Part shown: positions 52,267 to 63,491 of the stretch, piece by piece | How positions within the stretch are numbered: position 1 is the stretch's first letter | Layout of the letters: every line of letters begins with the position of its first letter | Assembly: GCF_003970385.1 (NCBI RefSeq) | Contig: NZ_RXZH01000004.1 | Coordinates: forward strand, 124,001 to 188,000 | DNA from: Vibrio aquaticus | Lineage (GTDB): Bacteria > Pseudomonadota > Gammaproteobacteria > Enterobacterales > Vibrionaceae | Reading direction: 5' to 3' | Length of the DNA: 64,000 bases | The notes under the pieces: generated by a model | What the model saw: the letters and a program-made list of their open reading frames with translations, nothing else | What the model was told of the DNA's origin: nothing | Database searches by the model: none | Translations under genes and position numbers: made by a program

Positions 52267-53310
52267 TTAGGCGCCAGTTTTTATTACCGACCAATCAAAA
52301 TCATCAATCCGTTCATCCGCAATATAGAACACCTTAGCACCCGGTAAAATGTCTCGCTCAAGCTCAGGGTTAAGCTCAATGCCCTTACCAATATCTAACG
52401 CGATTAAGGTTGCTTGGTAGTGCCTTTTCATGAAGTCAAACGCTTGCTCGACTGAAATCTGACTTAAGGTCGATGGGTAAATGGTCGAATACTGTGTCAT
52501 ACCTCTTGTTGAGGCTAATAGTTCTTGGTGCAATGCACTTGAGCCCGGATCGACCGCCGCTTTTGCTAACATCTCAGCCCCTACAGCAGGGATACACTCT
52601 GCATTTGGGCAATGCTGGTTCAACAAGTTACTCAGAGCTTCATCTTTGAAGTAAGCCAACAGATGAGCTTGCGGGTTAACGTTGGCACTGTATAGCGCTG
52701 CAGAGAGGGTTATATCATCTTCTAGGTTATCGACAACAATGCAGCTGGCTTTATCTATCGCCGCTTTCTCCATCTCTTGTGAGTCGGTATAGCTGTTTAC
52801 TTTCACAAACCCGATTTCACCAGGTAGCGGATTTTCAATATCAGAGCGGCTACACAACACGATTGGGCGTTTGCCCTCTTCTTCGTGTTGTAACATACGA
52901 ATCAAATGCATTGTACGTTGGCCATTCCAGCCTAACAGTAATATATGATCTTCCACACCCACTCTCCGTTTACCTAAAATTCCTGCACGCCAATATTCCA
53001 CTGCGCCCGTCGCCAAGCGGCCTATCAATGCCGCAAAAAGAGTCAACCCACCAGGGATAACAAACAAAATAACAATCCACTTACCTAGGGCCGTCTCGGG
53101 AGAATGATCGCCATAGCCTACTGTAGACGCTGTTACCATCAAGAAATAAACGAAGGTAGATAGCTCTGAAGTAAGCGAGTGCTCACCACTTAACGCGAGC
53201 ATGACCCAAGATAAGACAATATAAACCAAGACTAATATGGCTAGATTGCGGTTGCTCAGATTGAATAGATGAGAGTTAAGCCACTTTCTAAAAGATAACC
53301 AAAGGGTCAT
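52267..53310 (-). CDS. Potassium channel with RCK (TrkA-N) domain
   Basis: A 347-residue two-helix K+ channel. The selectivity filter is TVGYGD near residue 63 (TASTVGYGDHSPETA), between TM1 (LAILVLVYIVLSWVMLAL) and TM2 (WIVILFVIPGGLTLFAALIG). A cytoplasmic NAD-binding-type RCK domain follows (ILLLGWNGQRTMHLIR, CIVVDNLEDDITLSAA), then a TrkA-C-like end. It resembles bacterial Kch/MthK-type channels. Monocistronic. Confidence 0.9.
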   Translation of the reverse strand: MTLWLSFRKWLNSHLFNLSNRNLAILVLVYIVLSWVMLALSGEHSLTSELSTFVYFLMVTASTVGYGDHSPETALGKWIVILFVIPGGLTLFAALIGRLATGAVEYWRAGILGKRRVGVEDHILLLGWNGQRTMHLIRMLQHEEEGKRPIVLCSRSDIENPLPGEIGFVKVNSYTDSQEMEKAAIDKASCIVVDNLEDDITLSAALYSANVNPQAHLLAYFKDEALSNLLNQHCPNAECIPAVGAEMLAKAAVDPGSSALHQELLASTRGMTQYSTIYPSTLSQISVEQAFDFMKRHYQATLIALDIGKGIELNPELERDILPGAKVFYIADERIDDFDWSVIKTGA

Positions 53311-53360
53311 AACGTTCCTTATTCGCCATTAACCTGAATGGGCTCAGGCTATAAAATAGA

Positions 53361-53386
53361 AAAGCCAACCGTAAATGGTTGGCTTT
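53361..53386 (-). terminator. Terminator of nadA
   Basis: AAAGCCAACC and GGTTGGCTTT pair around GTAAAT, with TTTTC on the minus-strand tail. Confidence 0.8.
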
Positions 53387-53408
53387 CAGAACTGTGATAG
53401 CACTCTAT

Positions 53409-54470
53409 TTATGCATTGCCTTTAACTTGCATATTCAGTTGCTCGGCAAAATCTAACATTCGATTCAAAGGAATCAGAGACTTCACACGAAGCGCTTCAT
53501 CAACAAAGATTTCGTGCTCTTTGCCACCATCACGCAGTGCTGCTTCAATCGCTTTTAGGCCGTTCATCGCCATCCAAGGACAATGCGCACAGCTACGACA
53601 CGTTGCACCTGCACCAGCTGTTGGCGCTTCGATGAGTTCTTTCTCTGGAACCAATTGCTGCATCTTAAAGAAGATGCCTTTGTCTGTTGCAACAATCATC
53701 TTCTGCTGAGGAAGCTCTTTCGCCGCCTTAATGAGCTGGCTAGTCGAACCTACTGCATCGGCCAGCTCTACAACACTTGCTGGTGATTCAGGGTGAACAA
53801 GAATTGCAGCGTCAGGGTAAACCGACTTCATCTTGCATAGAGCATCCGCAGAGAATTCATCGTGAACGATACACTCACCTTGCCATAGCAGCATGTCTGC
53901 ACCGGTTTTGTTCGAGATGTATGAACCTAAATGACGGTCAGGGCCCCAAATAATAGGCTTATCTTCAGCATCTAGGTGTTCTACGATTTCTAGGGCAATG
54001 CTTGAGGTTACTACCCAGTCAGCACGCGCTTTTACTGCCGCTGACGTGTTGGCATAAACCACAACAGTGTGATCAGGGTGTGCATCACAGAACTCTGAGA
54101 ATTTATCTGCTGGGCAACCTAAGTCTAGAGAACATTCCGCTTCTAGGGTTGGCATTAGAATGGTTTTTTCGGGCGTCAGAATTTTTGCTGACTCACCCAT
54201 AAAGCGAACACCACCGATGATCAATGTGCTTGCTGGGTGACGGTTACCAAATTTGGCCATCTCTAAAGAGTCACCAACAAAACCACCGGTTTCTTCAGCC
54301 AACGCCTGAATTTCAGGGTCTGTGTAGTAGTGGGCGATCAAGACCGCGTCTTTTTCTTTCAGAAGCTTTTTGATGCTTGCGATATACGCTTGTTTTTCGT
54401 CTTCTGACAGTGGGACCGGTTTTGGTGGGAATGGGTAAACTGTGTCGATTTTATCTAATATGTGGCTCAT
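53409..54470 (-). CDS. nadA: Quinolinate synthase NadA
   Basis: NadA condenses iminoaspartate with dihydroxyacetone phosphate to quinolinate for NAD synthesis and holds a 4Fe-4S cluster. The 353 residues show the three-domain family features: [52 protein letters not shown], and the C-terminal cysteines in [17 protein letters not shown]. nadB is not adjacent. The gene precedes the pal-cpoB end of the tol operon in E. coli too, the same order. Confidence 0.96.
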   Translation of the reverse strand: MSHILDKIDTVYPFPPKPVPLSEDEKQAYIASIKKLLKEKDAVLIAHYYTDPEIQALAEETGGFVGDSLEMAKFGNRHPASTLIIGGVRFMGESAKILTPEKTILMPTLEAECSLDLGCPADKFSEFCDAHPDHTVVVYANTSAAVKARADWVVTSSIALEIVEHLDAEDKPIIWGPDRHLGSYISNKTGADMLLWQGECIVHDEFSADALCKMKSVYPDAAILVHPESPASVVELADAVGSTSQLIKAAKELPQQKMIVATDKGIFFKMQQLVPEKELIEAPTAGAGATCRSCAHCPWMAMNGLKAIEAALRDGGKEHEIFVDEALRVKSLIPLNRMLDFAEQLNMQVKGNA

Positions 54471-54561
54471 TGCTCTTGCGCTACGCTACTTCCAGTAATC
54501 CGCGTATTGTAACCCCAACGACAATGTAGATGCTAGTTTCACAGCCAATTTGATGGCCATT

Positions 54562-54587
54562 AAAAAAGGAGCACCTGAGTGCTCCTT
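54562..54587 (-). terminator. Terminator of the tol-pal operon
   Basis: AAGGAGCAC and GTGCTCCTT pair around CTGA, with six T on the minus-strand tail, 22 bases past the cpoB stop. Confidence 0.85.
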
Positions 54588-54608
54588 CTTTTCAATCGAC
54601 TTTGATAA

Positions 54609-55379
54609 TCACAAATGCCCTTTGGCTAACTTAGCTGAGGCACTGCTTGGATATTCATCGACCACTTGTTGGTAGTACTTTTTCGCTTGTTCAGCGTTGT
54701 TATTGCGCTGAGCAATATCCCCAAGCTTAACTAACGCATCAGCACGTTTGTTCGAGTCTTTGTATGCAATAACAGCAGCAAAGCTCTTCACGGCGTCTTT
54801 ATCTTGCTTCTTAGCGAAATAAAGCTGGCCTAGCCAATAATGCGAGTTAGGAGTAAAGCTTGAGTCTGGGTAATCTTTTTGAAACTGCTGGAATGCGGCA
54901 ATCGCACCCGTGTAGTCTCGTTTCTTTAGAATCAAATCAACGGCATTTTGGTAAGCAGTTTGCTCGTTAGCATTCGAGCTGAACGTACCGCTGGATTTCA
55001 CTTCTGGGTCTTTGTCTTGTGTTTGAACAACAGGTGTTGACGCTTGGCTGCGAACTTTGTCTAACTCAATAAACAATTCACGCTGGCGTTGAAGCATCTG
55101 CTGCATATCGTAAGTGCTTTTTTCAAGCTGACCACGAAGTTCGCTGATTTCTAGAGCCATATCGTCTAACTGTTGCTGCATTTGCAACTGTACACGATTA
55201 CGGTTTTCCAATAGGCGCTCTAAGCGCTGGACATCAGTTTCGCTTCCACGAACTGAAGATGAAGAAGAGGCAGTTGCGCTACCGCTTAGATCGGATACTG
55301 GAGCTGGTGCAGCGAGTACATGACCCGCTGCACTTGCCAGTAACGTAAGCGTAACAACGCGCTTAAGGTTACTGAACAT
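54609..55379 (-). CDS. cpoB: Cell division coordinator CpoB (YbgF)
   Basis: CpoB couples peptidoglycan synthesis by PBP1B to Tol-driven outer-membrane constriction. The 256-residue protein has a signal peptide (LTLLASAAGHVLA), an N-terminal coiled coil (RLERLLENRNRVQLQMQQQL) for trimerisation, a spacer, and three TPR units (YQNAVDLILKKRDYTGAIAA, FTPNSHYWLGQLYFAKKQ, RADALVKLGDIAQ). It is the last gene of the tol-pal set, 15 bases after pal. Confidence 0.94.
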   Translation of the reverse strand: MFSNLKRVVTLTLLASAAGHVLAAPAPVSDLSGSATASSSSSVRGSETDVQRLERLLENRNRVQLQMQQQLDDMALEISELRGQLEKSTYDMQQMLQRQRELFIELDKVRSQASTPVVQTQDKDPEVKSSGTFSSNANEQTAYQNAVDLILKKRDYTGAIAAFQQFQKDYPDSSFTPNSHYWLGQLYFAKKQDKDAVKSFAAVIAYKDSNKRADALVKLGDIAQRNNNAEQAKKYYQQVVDEYPSSASAKLAKGHL

Positions 55380-55394
55380 AGGCTAATCCCTTGA

Positions 55395-55922
55395 TTAGTA
55401 CACTAGAACTGCGCGGCGGTTCTTAGCGTAAACATCTTCAGATTGGCCTAGAAGAAGTGGTTTCTCTTCACCGTAGCTTACGATAGAGATTTGGTCAGCT
55501 TGAACACCCAGTGCTTGTAGGTATTTAGCAACAGCTGTTGCACGACGCTCACCTAGTGCGATGTTGTACTCAGGAGTACCGCGCTCATCAGCGTGACCTT
55601 CGATAGTCACTTGAAGAGCTGGGTTCTTGCTTAGGTATGCTGCGTGTGCTGCTAGCATCTCTTCGTAATCGCCAGCGATTGTTGAGTTATCAAACGCGAA
55701 GTAGATTGTTTGAGTTTCACGTAGCGCTTGCTCTTTAAGCTCTTGCTCAGTTAGCAGGCTGTTCTCATCGATTGGAGATACTACTGTACCGTCAGTTGTT
55801 TGAGATTGGTTAGTTTCTGTAGAACCAGATGCATTTGCAGCGTCATCGCTTGAGCTACATGCAGTAACGGCTAGAACTGGTAGAGCGATTAGAAGCCCTT
55901 TAAGAACCTTGTTAAGTTGCAT
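55395..55922 (-). CDS. pal: Peptidoglycan-associated lipoprotein Pal
   Basis: An outer-membrane lipoprotein of 175 residues that binds peptidoglycan and TolB. Signal with lipobox LAVTACSSS (lipidated Cys near 22), a low-complexity linker, and the OmpA-like domain with [10 protein letters not shown] and [20 protein letters not shown], in which D and R contact diaminopimelate. It follows tolB by 34 bases. Confidence 0.96.
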   Translation of the reverse strand: MQLNKVLKGLLIALPVLAVTACSSSDDAANASGSTETNQSQTTDGTVVSPIDENSLLTEQELKEQALRETQTIYFAFDNSTIAGDYEEMLAAHAAYLSKNPALQVTIEGHADERGTPEYNIALGERRATAVAKYLQALGVQADQISIVSYGEEKPLLLGQSEDVYAKNRRAVLVY

Positions 55923-55956
55923 TATTGTCGTTTCCTTTATTATTGATACTTACTTG

Positions 55957-57309
55957 CTACAAAAATGGTGACCATGCAGGTGCACGAACACGACCGTTTG
56001 TTGCTGGTAATCTTGCTTTAAAGCGACCATCAATAGACACCATAGAGAGAACGTTGGTCTTATTGAAGATCGAGCTATAAATAACCATACCACCGTTTGG
56101 CGAGATGCTTGGTGATTCATCAAGCAGCGTCTTAGTCAGGGTCTGCATTGCGCCCGTTTCTAAGTCCAATTTGGCTAAATTAAAGCCACTGTTGCTGCGA
56201 TTCACCATCACCAAGAAGCGACCATCAGGGGTAATCTGTCCACCTAAGTTTTGGCTACCTTGCCAAGTTAGGCGCTGGGTCGAACTGTTTGCCAAATCTA
56301 CTTGATAAATCTGAGGTTTACCACCCCGATCAGAGGTAAAGATCAGAGATTTACCATCTGGATGCCAAAATGGTTCCGTATTGTTCGATCTTCCACGCGT
56401 GATTTGGGTTAACTTGCGTGTTTTTAGATCTAATGTGTAAACCTGTAGGCTGCCTGTCTTAGAAAGAACCAGCGCTAACTGACTGCCATCTGGCGAGAAT
56501 CTTGGCGCACCATTATGACGGGGGTATGAAGTAACTTTTTCACGTTCGCCCGTGTAGATGTTCATCATGAAGATTTCAGCTTGGCCATTCTGGAAGCTTA
56601 CATAGGCAAGTTTCTGACCATCAGGAGACCAAGCAGGAGACATTAAAGGCTGCTTAGAACGTAGCACTAGACGCTCGTTATAGCCGTCATAGTCCGCAAC
56701 ACGAAGCTGGTATGGAAAGGCATCTTTGTCGTTCACAACCACGTAAGCGATACGAGTTAAGAATGCGCCCTTTTCACCGGTTAACGCTTCATACACTAAA
56801 TCAGAGATTCGGTGAGCATATTCTCTTAAACGTTTACCCGGTACCGTTGCACGTTTGTTGAAGATGACATGATCTTTCGACAATACCAATTGACCATCAT
56901 CACTCAGCGCTTTGCTCTGACCCTGTGTCAATTGACCACGCACTACATCAACCAATTGATAGTTGATCACGTAGTTGCCTTCGGCATTTTGACTAATCGA
57001 GCCGGTTACGAGCGCATCTACGCCTAAACCTGTCCATGCATTAAAATCAATTTCAGACTCGCTGTATGGCGTCTGTGGCATTTTGTTGGTTGCCACAGGG
57101 CTGAACTTACCACTTCGCTGTAGATCAGAGGCAATCACCTTCGATACATCTTCAGGAAGCGCGTTTGGCCCTTCCCATTTAAACGGCACGATAGCGATAG
57201 GACGAGCCGAATCGATACCATCTGTAATAACTAGTTCCAATGCAGCGTTTGCTGTTTGAAACACGCTCAACATGGTGAGCATACATCCTATTATTAGTCG
57301 CTTTAACAC
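55957..57309 (-). CDS. tolB: Tol-Pal system periplasmic protein TolB
   Basis: A 450-residue protein with a signal peptide ([15 protein letters not shown]), an N-terminal domain that contacts TolA, and a C-terminal six-bladed beta-propeller whose repeats show as [48 protein letters not shown] and [15 protein letters not shown]. It links Pal and TolA across the periplasm. Confidence 0.96.
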   Translation of the reverse strand: MLKRLIIGCMLTMLSVFQTANAALELVITDGIDSARPIAIVPFKWEGPNALPEDVSKVIASDLQRSGKFSPVATNKMPQTPYSESEIDFNAWTGLGVDALVTGSISQNAEGNYVINYQLVDVVRGQLTQGQSKALSDDGQLVLSKDHVIFNKRATVPGKRLREYAHRISDLVYEALTGEKGAFLTRIAYVVVNDKDAFPYQLRVADYDGYNERLVLRSKQPLMSPAWSPDGQKLAYVSFQNGQAEIFMMNIYTGEREKVTSYPRHNGAPRFSPDGSQLALVLSKTGSLQVYTLDLKTRKLTQITRGRSNNTEPFWHPDGKSLIFTSDRGGKPQIYQVDLANSSTQRLTWQGSQNLGGQITPDGRFLVMVNRSNSGFNLAKLDLETGAMQTLTKTLLDESPSISPNGGMVIYSSIFNKTNVLSMVSIDGRFKARLPATNGRVRAPAWSPFL

Positions 57310-57319
57310 AAGCTGTTCC

Positions 57320-58390
57320 TTATAACTCTGGTACTACCGTTAAATTGATGTTCTTAACTTTGTTTACCACTTCAGGATCTTTGGGCAGTGGGAAACTGTT
57401 TACTTGAGCAACGGCTCGTTTAGTGGCGGCACATAAGCGGCTATCACCATCTAACACAGAAAGATTGCCGACGATTGCGTCTGCTCCCGTTGGAATTAGA
57501 CGCAAGTTAACTCGGCAGGACTTTCCCCTAAAGCTGTCCTCCAGCAAGAGATTCTTCTGGATGAGCTGAGTGTAGATTGCACCGTACCGATCAGCTTCGC
57601 TCGTCACGTGGCTAGAACGTGCTGAGGTGTTCGCTTCCGCTTCAGTCTCTAGGCCGGCAAAGATATCGTTCAGTGCTGCCTCCTGTTCTTTGCGTTCACG
57701 CTCTAACCTTTCTAAACGCTCTTGCTCTTTACGTGCTTTTTCAGCCGCTTCTTTTGCCGCTTTCTCTTTAGCTATGCGTTCTTTCTCCGCTTTCGCTGCA
57801 GCTTCACGCTCACGCTTGGCTTTTTCTTCGGCGGCTTTGGCAGCCTTTTCACGTTCAATACGTTGTTGCTCTGCCTTCGCAATCGCCGCCTCTTTCGCTA
57901 AACGTTCTTGCTCAGCTTTTTTAACCGCCTGCTCTTTCGCTTTACGCTCAGTTTCTAATTTGGCTGCGCGCTCTTTCTCTTTCTTGGCACGTTGCTCTTC
58001 TGCTTTGCGTTCTTTCTCTTTGGCAATTCGTTGTTTTTCAGCTTCGCGAACCGCTTTCGCTTCTTTCGCTTGCTGTTCTTTTAGCTTACGAATACGTTCT
58101 TCTTCAGCTTTGCGGTTTTTCTCAAGCTGCTCGCTCTCTCGGCGCAACTTGTCTAAACGATCTTGCTCTTTCTTAGCCGCTTGTTCACGTTGCTGACGAA
58201 TCTGTTGTGCCTGTTGTTTGACCAAACTCGGATCAATCACTACCGCTTGCACCATACGCCCGACAGGTTCAGGTTTCGACATGGTAAAGTCGGTTCCCCA
58301 AATCAAGGTGACGATCAAGAGCGCATGCAAAGAAGCTGATATTACTATCGGCTTCTTATAATCGCTTTTTCTGCTTTTTTTCTCTTTCAT
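57320..58390 (-). CDS. tolA: Cell envelope protein TolA
   Basis: A 356-residue inner-membrane protein: TM near 15-32 ([18 protein letters not shown]), a very long Lys/Glu/Ala helix with repeated KERxAKEKAAK-type units to about 235, and the C-terminal globular domain ([20 protein letters not shown] through [12 protein letters not shown]) that binds TolB. The two Cys of that domain are present. It uses proton flow through TolQR. Confidence 0.95.
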   Translation of the reverse strand: MKEKKSRKSDYKKPIVISASLHALLIVTLIWGTDFTMSKPEPVGRMVQAVVIDPSLVKQQAQQIRQQREQAAKKEQDRLDKLRRESEQLEKNRKAEEERIRKLKEQQAKEAKAVREAEKQRIAKEKERKAEEQRAKKEKERAAKLETERKAKEQAVKKAEQERLAKEAAIAKAEQQRIEREKAAKAAEEKAKREREAAAKAEKERIAKEKAAKEAAEKARKEQERLERLERERKEQEAALNDIFAGLETEAEANTSARSSHVTSEADRYGAIYTQLIQKNLLLEDSFRGKSCRVNLRLIPTGADAIVGNLSVLDGDSRLCAATKRAVAQVNSFPLPKDPEVVNKVKNINLTVVPEL

Positions 58391-58402
58391 GAACGACGAA
58401 CG

Positions 58403-58846
58403 CTATTCCTCTATGTCTGTCAGTAGCCCTACTTTAGGAATACCCGCACGACTAAGTTCATCCAATACCAACACCACTTCCGCATACGGAGTCGCGGCAT
58501 CACCGCCCACAGCGACAGGTGAGTCAGGCTTAAGTGATAACTCAGCTTTTACTCGAACAATGATGTCTTGTAACGAAACACCGCGCATCATGTCTTCATC
58601 GTTGACACTCAGGCCTAGGTTTCCATCTTTGTCGATTTCAACAATGATAAAACTAGCGTCGCTGTCACCCGCCATATCTTGTGCTGAGACTGCCGTTTTG
58701 GTAGCAGGCAACTCGACTTCAACCCCTTGCGTGACAAACGGGGATGTCACCATAAAAATGATCAACAGAACCAACATAACGTCGATGTAAGGAACAACGT
58801 TGATTTCTGCCGTCATTTTGCGCTTTTTAGGTTGGTAACCTGCCAT
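58403..58846 (-). CDS. tolR: Tol-Pal system protein TolR
   Basis: A 147-residue ExbD/TolR protein. The single TM near residues 18-38 (VVPYIDVMLVLLIIFMVTSP) contains the Asp of the proton path (D22). The periplasmic domain (VEVELPATKTA onward) binds peptidoglycan. It lies five bases after tolQ. Confidence 0.96.
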   Translation of the reverse strand: MAGYQPKKRKMTAEINVVPYIDVMLVLLIIFMVTSPFVTQGVEVELPATKTAVSAQDMAGDSDASFIIVEIDKDGNLGLSVNDEDMMRGVSLQDIIVRVKAELSLKPDSPVAVGGDAATPYAEVVLVLDELSRAGIPKVGLLTDIEE

Positions 58847-58851
58847 GAAAA

Positions 58852-59550
58852 CTATTCCTTACCCGTCGCGTCACGACCGGCCATAGCTTGGCGGTGCAAA
58901 ATACTATGAAACTCTTCAGAGAACGTCGCGTAGTTGTGCTCTAGTTTGCCGACTTTATTACTTAGACGGTTGTAAGCCATTACCGCTGGAATTGCAGCAA
59001 AAAGGCCCATCGCTGTTGCTACTAGGGCTTCTGCGATACCAGGTGCAACCATCGCCAGTGTGGCTTGCTTAACTTCACCAAGGGCAATAAAGGCATGCAT
59101 GATGCCCCAAACCGTACCAAATAGACCGATATACGGGCTGATAGAACCCACAGTCGCTAGGAATGGAAGATTCGTTTCAAGTTCATCGACTTCGCGAGCA
59201 ACAGAAACACGCATTGCTCGGCCAGTGCCTTCCATAATGAAGTCAGGTGAATCTGCGTTCGATTTTCTTAGGCGTGCGAATTCGGTAAAGCCTGAGTAGA
59301 AGATTTCTTCTGTTCCGGCTAAATCGTCTTTACGCTTTTTCGCATTTTGATAAAGGATAGAAAGGTCGGTGCCAGACCAAAATTTGTCTTCAAACGTTTC
59401 AGCGTTTTTTGAAGCTTGAGATAGCACTTTGCTGCGTTTAATGATCATCGCCCAAGATACGATAGACATACCTAGAAGAATCAGCATCACCATTTTTACA
59501 AGTAAGCTAGCTTGCAAAAACAGGTCTAGCATCGAAATATCAGCGGTCAC
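58852..59550 (-). CDS. tolQ: Tol-Pal system proton channel TolQ
   Basis: A 232-residue ExbB/TolQ protein with three TMs: near 15-37 ([20 protein letters not shown]), 135-155 and 170-190 ([20 protein letters not shown]). The threonine-containing [10 protein letters not shown] helix is the conserved channel. Its start overlaps the end of ybgC by 11 bases. Confidence 0.96.
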   Translation of the reverse strand: MTADISMLDLFLQASLLVKMVMLILLGMSIVSWAMIIKRSKVLSQASKNAETFEDKFWSGTDLSILYQNAKKRKDDLAGTEEIFYSGFTEFARLRKSNADSPDFIMEGTGRAMRVSVAREVDELETNLPFLATVGSISPYIGLFGTVWGIMHAFIALGEVKQATLAMVAPGIAEALVATAMGLFAAIPAVMAYNRLSNKVGKLEHNYATFSEEFHSILHRQAMAGRDATGKE

Positions 59551-59959
59551 TTTGTGTTAACTCCATAACTATAGATTGAGGCATTGCTTTCGGCCTCATT
59601 TTCTTATTGTCGATACATGCTACCTTAACCATTGCCTTACACAATATTTGTCCTACAGGATTAACGATCTCCTGACAGAAAGTAAGCGAGGCTTTTTTAA
59701 GTTCTGCGATAGATGTCTTAACGACAAGGTGATCATCAAGACGTGCACCTTGTAAAAAATCAATGTCCATGTGTCGGACTACAAAACCGATGTTTTGTTC
59801 CAAAAGTGTCTGTTGTGAAACACCAATTGTTCGAAGTAGCTCGGTTCTAGCGCGTTCGAAAAACTTTAAATAGTTCGAGTGATAAACCACACCACCAGCA
59901 TCGGTGTCTTCATAATAAACCGTCACTGGCCACTCAAAAATCTCGGTTTGTTCCTGCAC
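59540..59959 (-). CDS. ybgC: Acyl-CoA thioesterase YbgC
   Basis: A 139-residue hot-dog-fold thioesterase. The active-site motif is [20 protein letters not shown], with Asp near 18 and the following [11 protein letters not shown]. First gene of the tol operon, a conserved association; it may act on acyl-ACP or -CoA in phospholipid turnover. Confidence 0.94.
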   Translation of the reverse strand: MQEQTEIFEWPVTVYYEDTDAGGVVYHSNYLKFFERARTELLRTIGVSQQTLLEQNIGFVVRHMDIDFLQGARLDDHLVVKTSIAELKKASLTFCQEIVNPVGQILCKAMVKVACIDNKKMRPKAMPQSIVMELTQSDR

Positions 59960-60052
59960 GTGAATGTCCGTGTAATTTGTTTAGACGAATACTATAACGC
60001 AACTCGTTACTATCTATGCAAGCGTCATTTAAGTGTTTTCAAAGCTTGAAAC

Positions 60053-60091
60053 AAAAAAAAGCACGACTCGGCTGTGAGTCGCGCTTTTTTT
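60053..60091 (-). terminator. Terminator of the cyd operon
   Basis: GC-ACGACTC and GAGTCG-C-GC pair with one mismatch, flanked by seven A and seven T. It separates cydABX-ybgE from ybgC-tol, which in E. coli can be read through. Confidence 0.82.
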
Positions 60092-60123
60092 AAACGAAAT
60101 GAGCAGGTTTTACTCCTTTCTCT

Positions 60124-60426
60124 CTAGATAAATCTTAATACCGTCAGATAAATAAGAATCGCTAAAGAGAAATATGGACTGAACAGAACCTGCCAATACC
60201 AGTTTCGTGGTTTAAAGCCAAGGCCAAACACCATGCTTGAGCAGATCGCCCAAATCAGCAATGGTGAAATAACAGCATTGAAGCCACCAATCGATTCTGA
60301 GTAAAGCTCAGGATCCCACATCACCATCGCTACATGGTAAAAACCCAGCACCAGTGATAAAGCACGAAACAGTGCTTTATCAATCGGTGTATGCAGCTTG
60401 GCTACCTGCTCAGCGAGATTACTCAC
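60124..60426 (-). CDS. ybgE: Cyd operon protein YbgE
   Basis: A 100-residue protein with three hydrophobic helices (AICSSMVFGLGF, VLFSPYFSLAILIYLTVLRF) found after cydX. The start is a GTG that overlaps the cydX end by eight bases. The role in cytochrome bd assembly is unknown. Confidence 0.85.
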   Translation of the reverse strand: MSNLAEQVAKLHTPIDKALFRALSLVLGFYHVAMVMWDPELYSESIGGFNAVISPLLIWAICSSMVFGLGFKPRNWYWQVLFSPYFSLAILIYLTVLRFI

Positions 60427-60526
60427 TGTCTTTATCCATCATTTCTGAGTGCTCTAACCAAAGAGCGTTAATGATGCCGAATGCACAAGCGAGTAGTACA
60501 CCCAGAATCCATGCGAAATACCACAT
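60419..60526 (-). CDS. cydX: Cytochrome bd oxidase small subunit CydX
   Basis: A 35-residue peptide starting MWYFAWILGVLLACAFG and continuing NALWLEHSE, the CydX (YbgT) pattern with one TM helix and a conserved Glu. It stabilises haem binding in CydAB. AAGGAG lies ahead of the ATG; 12 bases separate it from cydB. Confidence 0.94.
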   Translation of the reverse strand: MWYFAWILGVLLACAFGIINALWLEHSEMMDKDSE

Positions 60527-60538
60527 AGTCAATACTCC

Positions 60539-61675
60539 TTAGTAAGCTGAAACGTCGTTGTCTTCGATGTGTTTCTTATCTAGGCGACCGAACATTTTGT
60601 AGTAAGTCCAAGTCGTGTAAGCAAGAATCACAGGTACCATTACCGCCGCAACCGCTGTCATCAGGCCAAGTGTCAGTTCACTTGCTGTTGAATCCCACAT
60701 CGTTAGGCTGTGGTTCGGTACGAGGCTTGAAGGCATTACGAATGGGAACATTGCAAAACCTGCAGTCAAGATAACACCAGCGTTAGCAAGACTTGAGAAT
60801 AGGAATGCAAAACCACCACGCTCAAAACGAGAAGCGATCGCTGCTAGAAGTGGCATTACCACACCTAGTGCAGGCGCCGCCCATAGCGCAGGGTACGTTT
60901 CAAAGTTAGTCAGCCAAGCGCCAGTTTCAAGTGCCACTTCTTTGTTTAGTGGGTTTGAGTCGGCGAATGTGTCGATTGTGCTAGTAATAACGTAACCATC
61001 AATTGACTGAACCCAGAAACCACCAGCGATGAATAGTGCGACTGCAATCAGGCCAGTGATTTGTGCAACGCCGCGAGCACGGACATGCAGTGCTTCTGTT
61101 GTCTTCATCTGTAGCCAAGTTGCGCCTTGAAGTACGAATAGCATCAAGCTAAGTACGCCACACAACAGTGCAAATGGGTTAAGCAGTGCAAAGAATGTTC
61201 CTTTGTACTCGGACATCAGCAGGTTGTTTAGCTCAAATGGAACCCCTTGAAGTAGGTTACCAAATGCAACACCGAAGATGACTGGTGGCACGGTGCCGCT
61301 AAAGCAAAGTGCGTAGTCCCAAGCTTTACGCCATTTCGGGTTTTCAATTTTAGAGCGGTAATCTAGAGCCAGTGGACGTAGCCAAAGCGCCGCTAGAGTC
61401 ACGTACATTGCTAGGTAGAAACCAGAGAACGACGTTGCGTATACCAATGGCCACGCAGCAAACAGCGCGCCACCCGCAGTGATTAGCCAAACTTGGTTGC
61501 CATCCCAGTGAGGGGCAATCGTGTTTAGCATGATACGACGCTCTGTATCCGTTTTACCGATAACAGGTGAAAGCGATGCCACACCCATATCAAAGCCGTC
61601 AGTTACAGCGAATCCAACTAGCAAAACACCAATCAGAACCCACCAAATAAGTCGTAAGATTTCGTAATCAAACAT
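60539..61675 (-). CDS. cydB: Cytochrome bd oxidase subunit II CydB
   Basis: A 378-residue membrane subunit with about eight helices. Family motifs are AVTDGFDMGVASL near 22-34 and PHWDGNQVWLITAGGALFAA near 50-70. It forms the quinol oxidase with CydA, which pumps no protons but has a high oxygen affinity. The ATG is 14 bases after cydA. Confidence 0.97.
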   Translation of the reverse strand: MFDYEILRLIWWVLIGVLLVGFAVTDGFDMGVASLSPVIGKTDTERRIMLNTIAPHWDGNQVWLITAGGALFAAWPLVYATSFSGFYLAMYVTLAALWLRPLALDYRSKIENPKWRKAWDYALCFSGTVPPVIFGVAFGNLLQGVPFELNNLLMSEYKGTFFALLNPFALLCGVLSLMLFVLQGATWLQMKTTEALHVRARGVAQITGLIAVALFIAGGFWVQSIDGYVITSTIDTFADSNPLNKEVALETGAWLTNFETYPALWAAPALGVVMPLLAAIASRFERGGFAFLFSSLANAGVILTAGFAMFPFVMPSSLVPNHSLTMWDSTASELTLGLMTAVAAVMVPVILAYTTWTYYKMFGRLDKKHIEDNDVSAY

Positions 61676-61688
61676 AATATTCCCTCAC

Positions 61689-63275
61689 TTATACTTCGAC
61701 TGAACGGCCGACTTTGTCTTCAACAGAGTTAGCTTCTTGTTCGAAGTGGTAGCGACCTGTTTTCAGGCTGCTAGGACCTTTACGTGCAAATTTAAGCATT
61801 AGGTAAACTTCTGCAATTAGGAACACTGTGTACAGTGCGATAATTGCAAATAGTGATGTCCACAATTGCTCAAGAGTTAGCGCAGATGCGGCAACGTGTG
61901 TTGGTAGGATTTCACCTACTGCCCACGGCTGACGACCATACTCTGCAACAAACCAACCTGCTTCGATTGCGATCCAAGGAAGTGGGATACTAAATAGTGC
62001 TGCTTTTAGGATCCAAGGTTTCTGTTCGATCTTCTGACGACATGTTTGAACGAATGCCGCGCCGAATACGAATAGCATGATGAAGCCACAAGCAACCATG
62101 ATGCGGAATGACCAGAATAGAGGCCAAACTGTTGGGATAGAATCATCCGCAGCCGCTTGGATTTGCTCTTCTGTCGCATCAACAACGTTTTCTGTGTAGC
62201 GTTTAAGCAGTAGGCCGTAACCTAGGTCACCTTTCACTTCATCAAACGCTGCCATGTTCTGCTCTGACTTATCGCCAGCACGCAGCTTTTCTAGTAGCTC
62301 GTATGCGTACATACCCGTGCGGATACGGTCTACGTGCTCGTCGCGTAGATCACGAAGACCTGTCACTTGCTCGTCGAATGAACGTGTCGCAATGATACCC
62401 ATTACGTAAGGAATTTTGATTGCGTAGTCTGTGTGCATTGTCTCTTGGTTTGGAACACCAAACAGAGTGAATGCCGCAGGCGCTGGTTCTGTGTGCCATT
62501 CCGCTTCGATTGCTGCCAGTTTCACTTTCTGAACTTCACCTAGCTCGTAACCAGACTCATCACCTAGTACGATTACAGAAAGGATTGCCGCCATACCGAA
62601 TGAAGCAGCGATGGCAAATGAACGACGAGCGAATGCGATGTCACGACCTTTTAATAGGTAGTATGAACTGATGCCTAGTACAAACATTGCGCCTGTCGTG
62701 TAGCCTGATGCTACTGTGTGTACGAATTTAACCTGAGCAACTGGGTTTAGTACCACTTCTGCGAAGCTCACCATTTCCATACGCATGGTTTCGAAGTTAA
62801 ATTCTGCACCCACTGGGTTTTGCATCCAGCCGTTTGCTACAAGAATCCAAAGTGCTGAGAAGTTTGAACCTAGCGCAACCAACCATGTAACCACAAGGTG
62901 TTGACGTTTAGATAGACGATCCCAGCCAAAGAAGAAAAGACCTACGAAGGTAGATTCTAAGAAGAAGGCTACTAGGGCTTCAATCGCCAAAGGTGCACCG
63001 AATATGTCACCTACGTAGTGAGAGTAGTAAGACCAGTTAGTACCGAACTGGAATTCCATGGTTAGGCCGGTTGCCACACCAAGTGCAAAGTTAATACCGA
63101 AAAGCTTACCCCAGAACTTTGTCATGTCCTTATAGATTTGCTTGTCCGTCATTACGTACAAAGATTCCATAATGGCAAGTAGGAATGCCATACCTAGAGT
63201 CAGAGGTACGAAGAGGAAGTGATACATCGCAGTTAGTGCAAACTGCAACCGCGATAGATCAACAACATCGATCAT
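61689..63275 (-). CDS. cydA: Cytochrome bd oxidase subunit I CydA
   Basis: A 528-residue haem-bearing subunit. Haem ligands are His19 ([19 protein letters not shown]), His near 186 ([20 protein letters not shown]) and Met near 393 in the second haem region ([14 protein letters not shown]). The [13 protein letters not shown] motif and the Q-loop segment ([14 protein letters not shown]) are also seen. AGGAG precedes the ATG. Two FNR boxes upstream suggest induction when oxygen falls. Confidence 0.97.
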   Translation of the reverse strand: MIDVVDLSRLQFALTAMYHFLFVPLTLGMAFLLAIMESLYVMTDKQIYKDMTKFWGKLFGINFALGVATGLTMEFQFGTNWSYYSHYVGDIFGAPLAIEALVAFFLESTFVGLFFFGWDRLSKRQHLVVTWLVALGSNFSALWILVANGWMQNPVGAEFNFETMRMEMVSFAEVVLNPVAQVKFVHTVASGYTTGAMFVLGISSYYLLKGRDIAFARRSFAIAASFGMAAILSVIVLGDESGYELGEVQKVKLAAIEAEWHTEPAPAAFTLFGVPNQETMHTDYAIKIPYVMGIIATRSFDEQVTGLRDLRDEHVDRIRTGMYAYELLEKLRAGDKSEQNMAAFDEVKGDLGYGLLLKRYTENVVDATEEQIQAAADDSIPTVWPLFWSFRIMVACGFIMLFVFGAAFVQTCRQKIEQKPWILKAALFSIPLPWIAIEAGWFVAEYGRQPWAVGEILPTHVAASALTLEQLWTSLFAIIALYTVFLIAEVYLMLKFARKGPSSLKTGRYHFEQEANSVEDKVGRSVEV

Positions 63276-63491
63276 GATTACTCCTATGTGTCGGCTGAAG
63301 ACACTTTAATTACACCCTTGCCAGCATAAACAGTCGTTATTCAACTTCAATGATTGTTATTAAATAACGGTGTACTGTTGCAAAAATGTACCGTAACGGT
63401 TAGTTAATTGTTAAGCATCAGCTAATATAGCTAGGCCTAATATTACTGCTAAAAACAGGTTGTTTCAAAAGGTTTATAGGCAGAGTTCGCT

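Noticed and set aside
57627..58196. Open frame of 189 codons opposite tolA
   Set aside because: Rich in Ser, Ala, Arg and Phe because it mirrors the Lys/Glu/Ala repeats of tolA; not a gene.
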